From positions 1-13,803 of the forward strand of contig CANFNO010000023.1 of the NCBI GenBank assembly GCA_947447845.1: a DNA stretch of 13,803 nt, in the 5' to 3' direction. This document shows positions 6,327-13,803 of this stretch, piece by piece (the first letter of the stretch is position 1; each line of letters opens with the position of its first letter). A program made the position numbers and the translations under genes. The notes under the pieces were generated by a model. That model worked only from the letters and a program-made list of their open reading frames with translations, was not told where the DNA came from and made no database searches. The stretch is from Burkholderiales bacterium (GTDB lineage Bacteria; Pseudomonadota; Gammaproteobacteria; Burkholderiales; Burkholderiaceae).

Positions 6327-7388
6327 ATGTCCAAACTTTTGCCTATTTCCCCGGACGTTTGCCGGTCTCAACCTATGCATCCGTTCAGTCACCGATGGAC
6401 ATGGTTCGCAAAGGCGCTCTGCCTGGTGCTGATGTTGATAGGCATGAAGACCGCATTCGCGTCCGACCTTGCCTGTGGCGGCGTGTCGATGACATCGCCG
6501 TTTCCCAGCAACAGAGTCGTCGACTCGGGCACCCAGGTCGGCAGGGTCTTCTACCGGGGATTCTTGGTGGTGACGCTATCCAATTGCAGGAATAGCTCGG
6601 CCAACACGCTCCCGCTGAACTTCACTGTGGAGATTCCCGTGGGCAATGTTGCGGCCCCCCTACCCGTGCCAGCCGCAAGCGGCATTTCCGTTGAATCCAC
6701 AACCCCGACCTTTGTGGTTTCTCCATCGGGCCTTTGCACCCGTAGCTCGGGCGTTACCGGGGGTGCGTCAACTTCGATCACGTTCAGGCATCCAAAGAAT
6801 GCGAACTGCACCTACACAATCACATTCCCCATTACTTTGAGCATGACATCCTCGAGCAACATTGCCGCGACCGGCATCAGCGCGCTGAGCAATTTAAATC
6901 CCTGGTGGGTGTCCTACACCAGTTCCGATGGATTGACCGGCACGATCAATTCGTCGTTTGATTTGATTTCAACGGCCTGCACCCTGACCACTCCGAATGT
7001 CACAGTCACCTTGCCGCGAGTGTCAGTGAGCGCACTGAGCGGCGGCTTCGGCACAACTGCTGCGCGAACACCATTTATCCTGGCTCTGGGCGGCTGCACA
7101 GATTTGGGTACGACCTACCTGGCGAGGGCGTCCTGGACTTTTGTTCCGGGCGCCGCAGATCCAAGCTCCATCGCAAACAGTGCCAGCACCCCGGCAAGCA
7201 ATGTCTATGTGCAGTTGCTGGATAGCGGATTCACGCCCATCGGCAACGGCGAAACATCGATCATTGCGTTTGTGTCAGCCGCAGGTGCCTACCAATCCCA
7301 ACACTATGCCCAATACTTCGCAGGCCCCGGTGTAGTGGGAGCCGGCATGGTGAAAGGCGTTGCCACGCTCAATCTTATGTACGATTAG
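6327..7388 (+). CDS. Two-domain fimbrial tip adhesin
   Basis: This last gene of the operon encodes a secreted protein of about 353 residues. The C-terminal half (from about 6970: ACTLTTPNVTVTLPRVSVSAL...GGC..., ending ATLNLMYD) is a pilin domain related to the two pilins, with its own cysteine pair. The N-terminal half has four cysteines (DLAC, SNC, GLC, NC) and no family I recognise. A unique N-terminal domain plus a pilin domain in the final gene is the FimH-like layout of tip adhesins, so receptor binding is inferred and the ligand is unknown. The start is uncertain: GTG 6300 overlaps the usher stop and suggests translational coupling, ATG 6327 is an intermediate choice, and ATG 6375 gives the neatest signal peptide (cleavage after FAS). 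None has a good ribosome-binding site. Confidence 0.8.
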   Translation: MSKLLPISPDVCRSQPMHPFSHRWTWFAKALCLVLMLIGMKTAFASDLACGGVSMTSPFPSNRVVDSGTQVGRVFYRGFLVVTLSNCRNSSANTLPLNFTVEIPVGNVAAPLPVPAASGISVESTTPTFVVSPSGLCTRSSGVTGGASTSITFRHPKNANCTYTITFPITLSMTSSSNIAATGISALSNLNPWWVSYTSSDGLTGTINSSFDLISTACTLTTPNVTVTLPRVSVSALSGGFGTTAARTPFILALGGCTDLGTTYLARASWTFVPGAADPSSIANSASTPASNVYVQLLDSGFTPIGNGETSIIAFVSAAGAYQSQHYAQYFAGPGVVGAGMVKGVATLNLMYD

Positions 7389-7392
7389 TCGC

Positions 7393-7411
7393 CGGGGGGC
7401 AGGGCTCCCCG
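7393..7411. terminator. Hairpin between convergent adhesin and mini-pilin genes
   Basis: CGGGGGG and CTCCCCG form a 7-bp stem (one G-T wobble) around the loop CAGGG. It nearly fills the 26-base gap between two convergent stop codons, so it may end transcription from both sides. Neither side has a T-run, so strength is uncertain. Confidence 0.5.
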
Positions 7412-7414
7412 CCT

Positions 7415-7741
7415 CTAGTTGTAGATGACTTCCAGGACGTGCCCGGCCGCGGAATCCTGAACCGAGATGTTTGCGATTCCACTGCCGATCGACGCGGCAT
7501 TGCTGCTGACGTTCACCGTTGTGGAAAATGTGGCGGGGAGGTTGCCGCACTGCGACGCGTTGACAGCTGTGAATGACACACCTCCGACCGCAGGTGCCGT
7601 TGCGACGTTCAACTGGCAACTCGGGTTGACCAAGGCTCCAGAGAAGGTAATTTGTCCACCGGCAGCGCTTGCCTCGCTGGATAGGGCCAATGAAATCGCA
7701 CCCCATGCAAACGCAGTAAAGAGTTTCGAAACCTTCTTCAT
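7415..7741 (-). CDS. Short pilin-like secreted protein (mini-pilin)
   Basis: This gene on the opposite strand converges on the adhesin gene and encodes 108 residues. The ATG at 7741 is chosen because GGGGGA lies about six bases upstream and because MKKVSKLFTAFAWGAISLAL starts a clear signal peptide, with cleavage after ASA near residue 26. The mature part, only about 82 residues, begins GGQITFSGALVNPSCQLN, like the first strands of a pilin. It has a second cysteine (SQCGN) and ends in an alternating strand with an aromatic residue (VLEVIYN). A normal mature pilin has about 130-150 residues, so most of the middle is missing. It could be a minor, anchoring or terminating subunit with its own promoter, or a pilin reduced by deletion. 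The intact frame, signal peptide and ribosome-binding site argue against simple decay. Confidence 0.7.
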   Translation of the reverse strand: MKKVSKLFTAFAWGAISLALSSEASAAGGQITFSGALVNPSCQLNVATAPAVGGVSFTAVNASQCGNLPATFSTTVNVSSNAASIGSGIANISVQDSAAGHVLEVIYN

Positions 7742-7839
7742 ATCGGTCCCCCGGTAGATGTATGTTGCAGCCATTGTTGCCTGTCTGGCTGGATCGAGTG
7801 TGTCCAAGTTGTGTCGTGAAAAGCCATTAAGCTATCCCC
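7742..7839. promoter_or_regulatory. Divergent intergenic region, mini-pilin / rsmD
   Basis: These 98 bases separate two divergent start codons, so they should hold a promoter for each side. I see no convincing -35/-10 pair for either gene. The region also marks the right-hand edge of the fimbrial cluster. Confidence 0.4.
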
Positions 7840-8463
7840 ATGAGCACCAAAGTCACCAAAAAAGCATCCCCTGCCAGTAAACCCAAGCGCGTGTTCAAGC
7901 CGCGTGCTGCACAAACCCACGAAGTCCGCATCATTGGGGGTTTGTGGAAACGCACCAAACTCAAGGTGTCCGACAAGCCCGGCCTGCGCCCCACACCTGA
8001 CCGCGTGCGCGAGACGCTGTTCAACTGGCTCGGCCAGGACCTGACCGGTTGGCGCTGCATTGATGCCTTTGCCGGCACCGGTGTGCTGGGCTTTGAGGCC
8101 GCTTCGCGTGGCGCCACCAACGTGGTGCTGGTGGAGTCCGACTCCGCGCTCGTTGCACAGTTGCAAAAGACCAAGGACCAATTGGCCGCCACCGCAGTGC
8201 AACTGCAGCGCGGCGACGGCGTGGTGTCTATCCGCCAGGCCGCACCTGCCAGTTGCGATTTGATTTTTCTGGACCCGCCGTTTGATGCGCCGCTCCTGGA
8301 GCCCGCGCTCAATGCCTGCGCCAAGGCGATTGCGCCGACCGGCTGGATCTATCTGGAATCCCCCACCAAGTGGACCGAAGAGTTGCTCGCACCGATGGGG
8401 CTGGCAATTCATAAATATCTGAAGGCCGGTGCCGTACATGCGCACCTCTTGCGCCTGGCCTGA
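7840..8463 (+). CDS. rsmD: 16S rRNA (guanine(966)-N(2))-methyltransferase RsmD
   Basis: This 207-residue SAM-dependent enzyme methylates G966 of 16S rRNA, acting in the cytoplasm during assembly of the small subunit. The family motif RIIGGLWKRTKL is at 30-41. The conserved RPTPDRVRETLFNWL is at 50-64. SAM-binding motif I, DAFAGTGVLGFEAASRGA, begins at 75. The catalytic DPPF is at 145-148, the form used by N2-guanine methyltransferases. The first 27 residues are rich in Lys and Arg and exceed the E. coli protein, perhaps adding RNA contacts. No clear Shine-Dalgarno site precedes the ATG. It lies 30 bases upstream of coaD and is probably co-transcribed with it, a common pairing in proteobacteria. 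Confidence 0.95.
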   Translation: MSTKVTKKASPASKPKRVFKPRAAQTHEVRIIGGLWKRTKLKVSDKPGLRPTPDRVRETLFNWLGQDLTGWRCIDAFAGTGVLGFEAASRGATNVVLVESDSALVAQLQKTKDQLAATAVQLQRGDGVVSIRQAAPASCDLIFLDPPFDAPLLEPALNACAKAIAPTGWIYLESPTKWTEELLAPMGLAIHKYLKAGAVHAHLLRLA

Positions 8464-8493
8464 AACCTTTTTTTACTTCTTTGGAGCCCGAAC

Positions 8494-8982
8494 ATGGCCA
8501 AGACAGTGATTGCAGTTTTCCCCGGCACGTTTGACCCCATCACGCTGGGCCATCAGGACCTGATTCGGCGCAGCGCCGGTCTTTTTTCTACCGTTATCGT
8601 GGCGGTGGCAGCGGCCCACCACAAGAAGACGATGTTCACTTTGGAAGAGCGGCTGGAGACGGTGCGCGAGGTGTTTGCATCGTTGGAGAATGTGAGAGTG
8701 GAACCGTTCACCGGGCTGGTGCGCGACTTTGCAGTGGCGCACGGTGCCAGTGTCATGGTGCGTGGCGTGCGCTCGGTCACCGACTTTGATTACGAAGCGC
8801 AACTTGCCGGTATGAACCGTGCGCTGGCGCCGGATGTGGATACGCTGTTTCTCACCCCAGATTCGCGTTACCAGTTCATCAGCAGCACGCTGGTGCGCGA
8901 GATCGCCACGCTCAAGGGCGACGTGCAGCAGTTTGTGGCCCCGCAGGTTTTCGACCGCCTGACCGCCAAGCTCAAAGGCTAG
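8494..8982 (+). CDS. coaD: Phosphopantetheine adenylyltransferase CoaD
   Basis: This 162-residue cytoplasmic enzyme transfers AMP from ATP to 4'-phosphopantetheine, giving dephospho-CoA, the penultimate step of coenzyme A synthesis. It has the normal family length. The nucleotidyltransferase motif GTFDPITLGH (11-20) carries the T/HxGH site. RGVR (90-93) and ISSTLVRE (129-136) are the other conserved ATP-binding and catalytic segments. TGGAG about nine bases before the ATG is a good ribosome-binding site. The last 11 bases overlap the 3' end of the convergent amidase gene. Confidence 0.97.
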   Translation: MAKTVIAVFPGTFDPITLGHQDLIRRSAGLFSTVIVAVAAAHHKKTMFTLEERLETVREVFASLENVRVEPFTGLVRDFAVAHGASVMVRGVRSVTDFDYEAQLAGMNRALAPDVDTLFLTPDSRYQFISSTLVREIATLKGDVQQFVAPQVFDRLTAKLKG

Positions 8983-10396
8983 GTGGTTCCGGCCAGGGGC
9001 GTTGCGGACTGCGCAGTATTTCCACTGCGTGGCTGAGTTGCAGCACACCCAGATCATCAAAACGCCGACCGGCAATTTGCAGGCCTATGGGCAGGCCACT
9101 TTGCGTATAGCCGCAATTGATGCTGGCCGCAGGTTGCTCCGACATATTGAAGGGCACCGTAAAGGCGATGTGCTCCAGCGGCCTTAGGGGATCGTTGGTG
9201 GGCGAGGGCAGTTCCGCGTCAAAAGCAACGATCGGCGCGGTCGGTGAGATGACATAGTCAAACGCATTGCACGCTCGCACCGTGGCCACCCGGGTCGCGT
9301 GGAATTGGCTCATCGCGTTGAATACTGAAGCGCCGGACATGCCTGCTGCGCTGTCAGCCCAGGCGCGGATATAGGGCAGCACCGATGCACGGCGCTCTTC
9401 GCTGAGAGCCGCCAAGTCGAGATGCGAGCGCATGCGCCATGCGTAATCCATGCCGTCGAGCATCTGGCGCGTCAAAAACGGCTGCATGGGCGTGACGATG
9501 GCACCGGCACCTTCCAGCAACATCGCGGTGCGTTGCACGGCGAACTGCACTTCGGGGTCCACCGGCAGGCCGCAGCCACCATCCAACAGCAGACCAATGC
9601 GTACGCCGTCGAGTTGGGTCAGTGGCGCGTCAAAGCTGTTCCAGTCTATGGCGGCAAAGGGCAGGCTCATGCTGTCGCGTTCATCGGGCCAGCTTAGTGC
9701 TTGCATCATCAGGGCTGTGTCGCCAACTGTGCGCGTCATGGGGCCAGCGGCACGGCCTGTGTAAGGCGGGTCTATCGGTATACGACCCAGGCTGGGCTTG
9801 AGACTGAAGATGCCGCACCAACTGGCCGGTAGCCGCAGCGAGCCACCAATGTCCGTGCCCACGTGCAGCGGGCCATAGCCAGCCGCCGCAGCCGCTGCAG
9901 CCCCGGCACTGGAGCCGCCCGGTGTCTTGCTCAAATCCCAGGGATTGCGCGCCAGCGGGTGAAAGCTGGACACGCCGGACGACAACATGCCGTAGTCCGG
10001 CATGGTGGTCTTGCAAATCAACACGGCACCGGCTTCACGCATGCGTGCGGCCGGGGGCGCATCGTGCAACGCGGGCGGACTGTCTGTGGCCCGTGTGCCC
10101 AAGGGCATGCGGTCACCTTGGGTGGCTATGTTGTCTTTCAAGGTGAACGGAACGCCGTCCAGGGCGCTAAGCGGAGACTTCTTTAACCAGCGCAACTCGG
10201 AAGCGCGGGCGCTCTCCAAGGCGCGCTCCGGGTGCAATAGATAGGTGGCGTTTAGCTGGGGTTCCCATTGTGAGATGTGATCCAGAACTGCCCTTGTCAC
10301 CTCCACCGGAGACAGCGCGCGACAACGGTAAGCAGCCTCCAGTGACGCGGCCGTCCAGGCGTGCAGCGGCAATGATTGCTCGGTGGCGGTGCTCAT
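8972..10396 (-). CDS. Amidase signature family enzyme
   Basis: This 474-residue enzyme of the amidase signature family hydrolyses an amide bond, but its substrate cannot be read from the sequence. The catalytic Ser-cisSer-Lys triad is visible as Lys87 in FTLKDNIA, Ser162 in TPGGSSAGA and Ser186 in GTDIGGSLRLPA. Related proteins include the GatA subunit of the amidotransferase, but no gatB or gatC is nearby, so a stand-alone amidase is more likely. ATG 10396 is chosen because the open frame upstream offers only a TTG at 10432. No Shine-Dalgarno site is clear. A TATATA element about 15 bases upstream could be its -10 box. The gene runs against coaD, with which it shares 11 bases at the 3' ends, and is divergent from the ferredoxin gene. 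Confidence 0.9.
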   Translation of the reverse strand: MSTATEQSLPLHAWTAASLEAAYRCRALSPVEVTRAVLDHISQWEPQLNATYLLHPERALESARASELRWLKKSPLSALDGVPFTLKDNIATQGDRMPLGTRATDSPPALHDAPPAARMREAGAVLICKTTMPDYGMLSSGVSSFHPLARNPWDLSKTPGGSSAGAAAAAAAGYGPLHVGTDIGGSLRLPASWCGIFSLKPSLGRIPIDPPYTGRAAGPMTRTVGDTALMMQALSWPDERDSMSLPFAAIDWNSFDAPLTQLDGVRIGLLLDGGCGLPVDPEVQFAVQRTAMLLEGAGAIVTPMQPFLTRQMLDGMDYAWRMRSHLDLAALSEERRASVLPYIRAWADSAAGMSGASVFNAMSQFHATRVATVRACNAFDYVISPTAPIVAFDAELPSPTNDPLRPLEHIAFTVPFNMSEQPAASINCGYTQSGLPIGLQIAGRRFDDLGVLQLSHAVEILRSPQRPWPEPPSL

Positions 10397-10747
<351 letters not shown>

Positions 10748-10769
10748 AGGGCCTGGGCCCCGCCCTAAG

Positions 10770-10796
10770 ATCCGTCTTCAATCCGTCTTCAATCCG
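10770..10796. repeat. Short tandem repeat, 11-bp unit ATCCGTCTTCA
   Basis: Two perfect copies (10770-10780 and 10781-10791) plus ATCCG lie just after the ferredoxin stop. They occur in a 106-bp gap between the convergent ferredoxin and Lys-rich protein genes. No function is evident. Confidence 0.6.
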
Positions 10797-10853
10797 CCCG
10801 TATCCCGGTTTTAGCCCGGCTTCAACGCATCATCGACACCGCCTCAACCCCAC

Positions 10854-11303
10854 TTAATGCGTGGCGCGTTTGGCGGTAGATTTCGTCTTCTTGGTGGTTG
10901 CTCCATCCGTGGCGGTGAAGAACTCCGGCTCTTTGTCCTTTACTTTGACCGTGCGAATAGCACCCGCCTTTTTGCTGTCGGCTTTTTTCTCTGTTGGTTT
11001 GGTGGCCGCGACTTTTTTAGTTTGGCTGGCCTGCGCAGCTTTCATTTGTGCCAGGGCCATGGACTCGTCTTTGCGGCGTGTGGCTTCCATGTCTTTGGCC
11101 AGGGCCTTATCGCTGGTCAATCCCTGTTTGGCTTGGGCACGCTGCTCATCCGTGCGGGGATCTTCGGTTTGCACCGCGACGGCCCCGGAACAAGGCGTCT
11201 GGCTGTAGCTGTTGCCACATCGAAAAACCTGCTGGGCTGAGGCGATAGGGCAGACGCTGAGTGCTGCGACGGTGCTTAGAACTAGATGTTGAAAACTCTT
11301 CAT
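10854..11303 (-). CDS. Small secreted Lys-rich protein of unknown function
   Basis: I do not recognise a specific family. The 149-residue product starts with a signal peptide (MKSFQHLVLSTVAALSVCPI, cleavage after ASA at about 23), so it should be periplasmic. The mature N-terminus has two cysteines in VFRCGNSYSQTPCSG, a layout reminiscent of the short DUF4124-type motif common in betaproteobacterial periplasmic proteins. A charged, probably helical segment rich in Lys, Gln and Ala (about 45-105) and a Lys/Thr-rich tail follow. ATG 11303 is preferred to upstream in-frame starts because it begins the signal peptide and follows a purine-rich stretch. It lies 37 bases downstream of pth on the same strand and could share its transcript. 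Confidence 0.72.
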   Translation of the reverse strand: MKSFQHLVLSTVAALSVCPIASAQQVFRCGNSYSQTPCSGAVAVQTEDPRTDEQRAQAKQGLTSDKALAKDMEATRRKDESMALAQMKAAQASQTKKVAATKPTEKKADSKKAGAIRTVKVKDKEPEFFTATDGATTKKTKSTAKRATH

Positions 11304-11340
11304 GGTTTCTTTCTTCAGTTGGTGACGGGAAAACGGTTTG

Positions 11341-12060
11341 CTAGGGTGGAACCTCGGCAGTGATAGGGGCGGTGGGCAAAGGGTTCGGCAGGTCGTGCCC
11401 AGTTTCCGGTTGGATTGCAGTTGCTGACGTTGATGCTGACGTTGATGCTGGCGCGGGCGCAACCGGTTTCGGCAACTTGGGACGCGGCGGTTTGCTGGTG
11501 TGAATGAGCATGGTCGCTTTGTCCATGTCTCCGTTCAGCAGGTGGGGCAGGGCCTTGAGTGCGCGATCGATGGTTTGTTCAATCGCAATGCGGTGATCCG
11601 CGGACGGCTTCTTGAGGACCCAGCTCACCACTTCTGATTTGTCACCCGGATGCCCTACGCCCAGCCGCAGGCGCCAGTAGTCGGATGATCCCAGTTGCGC
11701 ATGGATGTCGCGCAACCCGTTGTGACCGGCATGGCTGCCGCCAAGCTTGAGTTTGGCTTCGCCCGGCGCAATGTCCATTTCGTCATGGGCGACCAGAATC
11801 TCGTTGGGCAGAATTTTGAAGAAACGCGCCAGAGCCGCGACGGACTTGCCCGACAGGTTCATAAAGGTTTGCGGCTGCAGCAGCCAGACCGTTTGCCCGC
11901 CCACCGTCGTGCGGGCTACGAAGCCATGGTAATTGCGGTCCATCACCAGTTGCACCTTGAGCGCACCGGCCAAAGCATCGATCCACCAGGCACCGGCGTT
12001 GTGTCGGGTGGCTTCGTATTCCGGGCCGGGATTGCCCAGGCCGACAAACAGTTTGATCAT
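11341..12060 (-). CDS. pth: Peptidyl-tRNA hydrolase with a Pro/Ser/Thr-rich tail
   Basis: This cytoplasmic enzyme cleaves the ester bond of peptidyl-tRNAs that fall off the ribosome and so recycles tRNA. From ATG 12060 the catalytic residues fall at the same numbers as in E. coli: Asn10 ([10 protein letters not shown]), His20 (TRHNAG), Asn68 (TFMNLSG), Asp93 (HDEMDIAPG) and Asn114 (HNGLRDI). The E. coli enzyme has 194 residues, whereas this one has 239. The added tail from about residue 190 is low in complexity (Pro, Ala, Ser, Thr) and contains ASTS repeats encoded by a 12-bp DNA repeat. An upstream extension of the frame to 12141 would run through the rplY terminator, so it is not used. The gene sits downstream of rplY, a frequent arrangement. 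Confidence 0.95.
   Translation of the reverse strand: MIKLFVGLGNPGPEYEATRHNAGAWWIDALAGALKVQLVMDRNYHGFVARTTVGGQTVWLLQPQTFMNLSGKSVAALARFFKILPNEILVAHDEMDIAPGEAKLKLGGSHAGHNGLRDIHAQLGSSDYWRLRLGVGHPGDKSEVVSWVLKKPSADHRIAIEQTIDRALKALPHLLNGDMDKATMLIHTSKPPRPKLPKPVAPAPASTSASTSATAIQPETGHDLPNPLPTAPITAEVPP
11423..11450. repeat. 12-bp tandem repeat in the pth tail
   Basis: GCTGACGTTGAT occurs twice in a row (11423-11434 and 11435-11446), followed by a partial GCTG. Read on the minus strand it encodes repeated Ala-Ser-Thr-Ser in the C-terminal extension of Pth. The unit is a multiple of three, so copy-number change would keep the frame. Confidence 0.7.
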
Positions 12061-12104
12061 GGATGGGATGGTAGAGGATATCGGCGGTGGCAATGTTTCA
12101 GCAC

Positions 12105-12132
12105 CACGAAAAAGGCCCACCGAGGTGGGCCT
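12105..12132 (-). terminator. Intrinsic terminator after rplY
   Basis: AGGCCCAC and GTGGGCCT (12113-12132) form a strong 8-bp stem with a 4-base loop. In the minus direction it is followed at once by TTTTTCGTG. It sits 22 bases after the rplY stop and 53 bases before pth, implying that pth also has its own promoter. On the plus strand it is followed by TTTT as well. Confidence 0.85.
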
Positions 12133-12153
12133 TTTCTGCAAGCAAAAAGTAGA

Positions 12154-12822
12154 TTACTTCTTGGCGGCAGGCTTTGCAGCGGGCGCTGCCTTGGCGGCAG
12201 GCTTGCCACCCTTGGCTGGTGCGGCTGCGGCTGCGTCGGCAGCAGGAGCCTCGACCACGGCGCCAGCGATCAGCACCACGGAAACCACCACGGGGTTGTT
12301 GCTGCCGTGCTTCACAGCGGTCACACCCTTGGGCAGGACCAGGTCGGACAAATGTAGGGACTTGCCCTTCTTTAGGCCGCTCAGGTCTACCTTGATGAAC
12401 TCGGGCAGATCGGTAGGCAGGCACAGCACTTCGATTTCGGTCAGCACGTGGTTGGCGATGCAACCGTCGGTCTTGACAGCAGGCGACAGATCGTCACCGA
12501 AGAAGTGCAGTGGCACCTTCATGTGCAGCTTGGTAGTAGCGTCCACGCGCTGGAAGTCGATGTGCAGAATCAACTGCTTGTAGGGGTGCATTTGCACGTC
12601 ACGCAGCAGAACCTTGTGTTCGGTACCGGCCAGTTCCATGTCCAGAACGGACGCGTGGAAGGCTTCTTTCTTGATGGTGTGCCACAGTGCGTTGTGATCC
12701 AACTCAATCAACAAAGGCTCGCCAGTGCCACCGTAAACGATGCCAGGTGTGCGACCGGAATTGCGGAGACGGCGGCTCGCACCCGTACCCTGCTTAGCGC
12801 GCTCAAAAGCGACAAATTTCAT
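12154..12822 (-). CDS. rplY: 50S ribosomal protein L25 / general stress protein Ctc
   Basis: This 222-residue ribosomal protein binds 5S rRNA in the large subunit. The N-terminal L25 domain (about 1-90) starts [20 protein letters not shown] and contains [10 protein letters not shown] and [15 protein letters not shown]. The C-terminal TL5/Ctc beta domain (about 97-185) follows, so this is the long form rather than the 94-residue E. coli form. The last 35 residues are an Ala/Lys/Pro-rich flexible tail with KPAAK-type repeats, typical of betaproteobacterial L25. TAGGAG seven bases before the ATG is a strong ribosome-binding site. It lies downstream of prs, with a terminator between them. Confidence 0.96.
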   Translation of the reverse strand: MKFVAFERAKQGTGASRRLRNSGRTPGIVYGGTGEPLLIELDHNALWHTIKKEAFHASVLDMELAGTEHKVLLRDVQMHPYKQLILHIDFQRVDATTKLHMKVPLHFFGDDLSPAVKTDGCIANHVLTEIEVLCLPTDLPEFIKVDLSGLKKGKSLHLSDLVLPKGVTAVKHGSNNPVVVSVVLIAGAVVEAPAADAAAAAPAKGGKPAAKAAPAAKPAAKK

Positions 12823-12871
12823 AACTTACTCCTAAAGGAATCCACCGCGACCAGTGAGACTCCGGTTTAAC

Positions 12872-12903
12872 AAAAAACGCCATCTGCACCATGCAGTGGC
12901 GTT
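12872..12903 (-). terminator. Intrinsic terminator after prs
   Basis: In the minus direction AACGCCA plus CTGCA pairs with TGCAG plus TGGCGTT, with one bulged base and a 3-base loop, followed by a run of six T. It starts 14 bases after the prs stop. Because it precedes rplY, that gene needs read-through or its own promoter in the roughly 50 bases that remain. Confidence 0.87.
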
Positions 12904-12917
12904 GGCTTTTGCCTAGG

Positions 12918-13802
12918 TCAGAACAGGTTTTCCTGATCGGAAAACAGGCTCATGACCGACTCACCCTTGGCAATGCGCTGGATCGTTTCGGCGATCAGCG
13001 GAGCCACGGTAAGTTGGCGAATCTTCTGGCACTGCGCTGCCGCGTTGCTCAGAGGAATGGTGTTGGTCACCACCACTTCATCGAGTGCGCTGCCATTGGC
13101 AATGCGCTCGATGGCGGGACCGGAAAAAATCGGGTGTGTGCAATAGGCGTAAACCTTTTTCGCACCACGTGCCTTCAGCACCTCAGCTGCTTTGACCAAA
13201 GTGCCAGCGGTGTCAATCATGTCGTCCATGATGACGCAATTGCGCCCGTCGATCTCACCGATCACATGCATGACTTCGGAGACATTGGCACGCGGACGGC
13301 GTTTGTCGATGATTGCCAGATCGCAATTGAGCTGCTTGGCCAGCGCACGGGCACGTACCACACCGCCGACGTCGGGCGAGACCACGATCAGGTCTTCGTA
13401 GTTCTTCTGGCGCAAATCTCCGAGTAGCACGGGGGATGCATAAATATTGTCTACCGGGATATCGAAAAAGCCCTGGATCTGGTCAGCGTGCAAGTCCATG
13501 GTCAGCACGCGCGCAACGCCGACGGCTTGCAACATATTGGCCACCACCTTAGCCGTGATGGGAACGCGGGTGGAGCGTGGGCGGCGGTCCTGGCGGGCAT
13601 ATCCAAAATATGGAATCACTGCGCTGATGCGCTCGGCAGAGGCCCGCTTGAGGGCATCCACCATGATGAGCAACTCCATCAGGTTTTCATTGGTGGGTGC
13701 GCAGGTACTTTGCACCACAAAAACATCACGCGCACGCACGTTCTGGTTGATTTCGACGGTGACCTCTCCATCGGAGAAGCGCCCTACCGTTGCAGCCCCT
13801 AA
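12918..13802 (-). CDS. prs: Ribose-phosphate pyrophosphokinase, 3' part
   Basis: PRPP synthetase transfers pyrophosphate from ATP to ribose 5-phosphate, giving PRPP for purine, pyrimidine, histidine, tryptophan and NAD synthesis. The frame is open to the window edge. About 294 of an expected 315 residues are visible, and the missing part is the N-terminus. Matching E. coli Prs closely are [16 protein letters not shown] at the edge, [27 protein letters not shown] with RVPITAK, the catalytic loop [12 protein letters not shown], and the PRPP-binding [21 protein letters not shown] lies nearer the C-terminus. The GTG at 13739 is not the start, because conserved sequence continues upstream of it. 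It is cytoplasmic and probably hexameric, as known for the family. Confidence 0.96.
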   Translation of the reverse strand, partial: LGAATVGRFSDGEVTVEINQNVRARDVFVVQSTCAPTNENLMELLIMVDALKRASAERISAVIPYFGYARQDRRPRSTRVPITAKVVANMLQAVGVARVLTMDLHADQIQGFFDIPVDNIYASPVLLGDLRQKNYEDLIVVSPDVGGVVRARALAKQLNCDLAIIDKRRPRANVSEVMHVIGEIDGRNCVIMDDMIDTAGTLVKAAEVLKARGAKKVYAYCTHPIFSGPAIERIANGSALDEVVVTNTIPLSNAAAQCQKIRQLTVAPLIAETIQRIAKGESVMSLFSDQENLF

Positions 13803-13803
13803 A

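Noticed and set aside
1364..7388. Csu-type (spore coat U) pilus system
   Set aside because: The subunits have the classical two-cysteine type 1 pilin layout, the chaperone fits the FGS PapD class, and the usher carries FimD-like motifs, so a classical chaperone-usher system fits better.
10748..10766. Terminator after the ferredoxin gene
   Set aside because: AGGGC and GCCCT could pair, but the stem is only 5 bp with a GC-rich loop and no T-run follows.
12161..12204. 14-bp direct repeat TTGGCGGCAGGCTT in the rplY 3' end
   Set aside because: It encodes the Ala/Lys-rich KPAAK pattern of the L25 tail and needs no other explanation.
13737..13739. GTG as the start codon of prs
   Set aside because: Conserved PRPP synthetase sequence (GRFSDGEV...) continues upstream to the window edge, so the gene is simply cut by the window.

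Overview
The window looks like chromosome of a betaproteobacterium, most likely Burkholderiales and probably Comamonadaceae (Rhodoferax/Acidovorax-like). This rests on GC-rich coding sequence, a YfhL-type ferredoxin close to coaD, an L25/Ctc protein with an Ala/Lys-rich tail, and the order prs - rplY - pth. The genus is an inference; no rRNA or tRNA marker is present.

Layout. (1) 3-1034: 3' part of an M16 (insulinase-like) peptidase gene, followed by a terminator-like hairpin. (2) 1035-1363: a 329-bp gene-free leader rich in palindromes, then a five-gene chaperone-usher fimbrial operon on the plus strand: two paralogous pilins (1364-1906 and 1974-2504), a PapD-like chaperone (2561-3307), an outer-membrane usher (3326-6310) and a two-domain tip adhesin (6327-7388). 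A sixth, unusually short pilin-like gene lies convergent to it (7415-7741, minus). (3) Housekeeping genes: rsmD and coaD (plus), an amidase-signature enzyme (minus, its 3' end overlapping coaD), a YfhL-type 2[4Fe-4S] ferredoxin (plus), then on the minus strand a small secreted Lys-rich protein, pth, rplY and the 3' part of prs. Clear intrinsic terminators follow rplY and prs.

How the genes fit together. The fimbrial genes form a complete assembly line. Pilins enter the periplasm by signal peptides, the chaperone caps them, the usher threads them through the outer membrane, and the two-domain protein should sit at the tip. No dedicated regulator, recombinase or phase-variation tract is visible. 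The cluster appears inserted between an M16 peptidase gene and rsmD-coaD, which I expect to be neighbours in related genomes. The housekeeping side serves 16S rRNA methylation (RsmD), coenzyme A synthesis (CoaD), peptidyl-tRNA recycling (Pth), the 5S rRNA-binding ribosomal protein L25 and PRPP synthesis (Prs).

Most notable points: the usher carries about 127 residues beyond the normal usher end, and these look like a second, diverged copy of the C-terminal plug-like domain (CTD2). There is a miniature convergent pilin. A strong stem-loop lies between the two pilin genes. The fimbrial leader holds perfect 14-bp and 12-bp palindromes.
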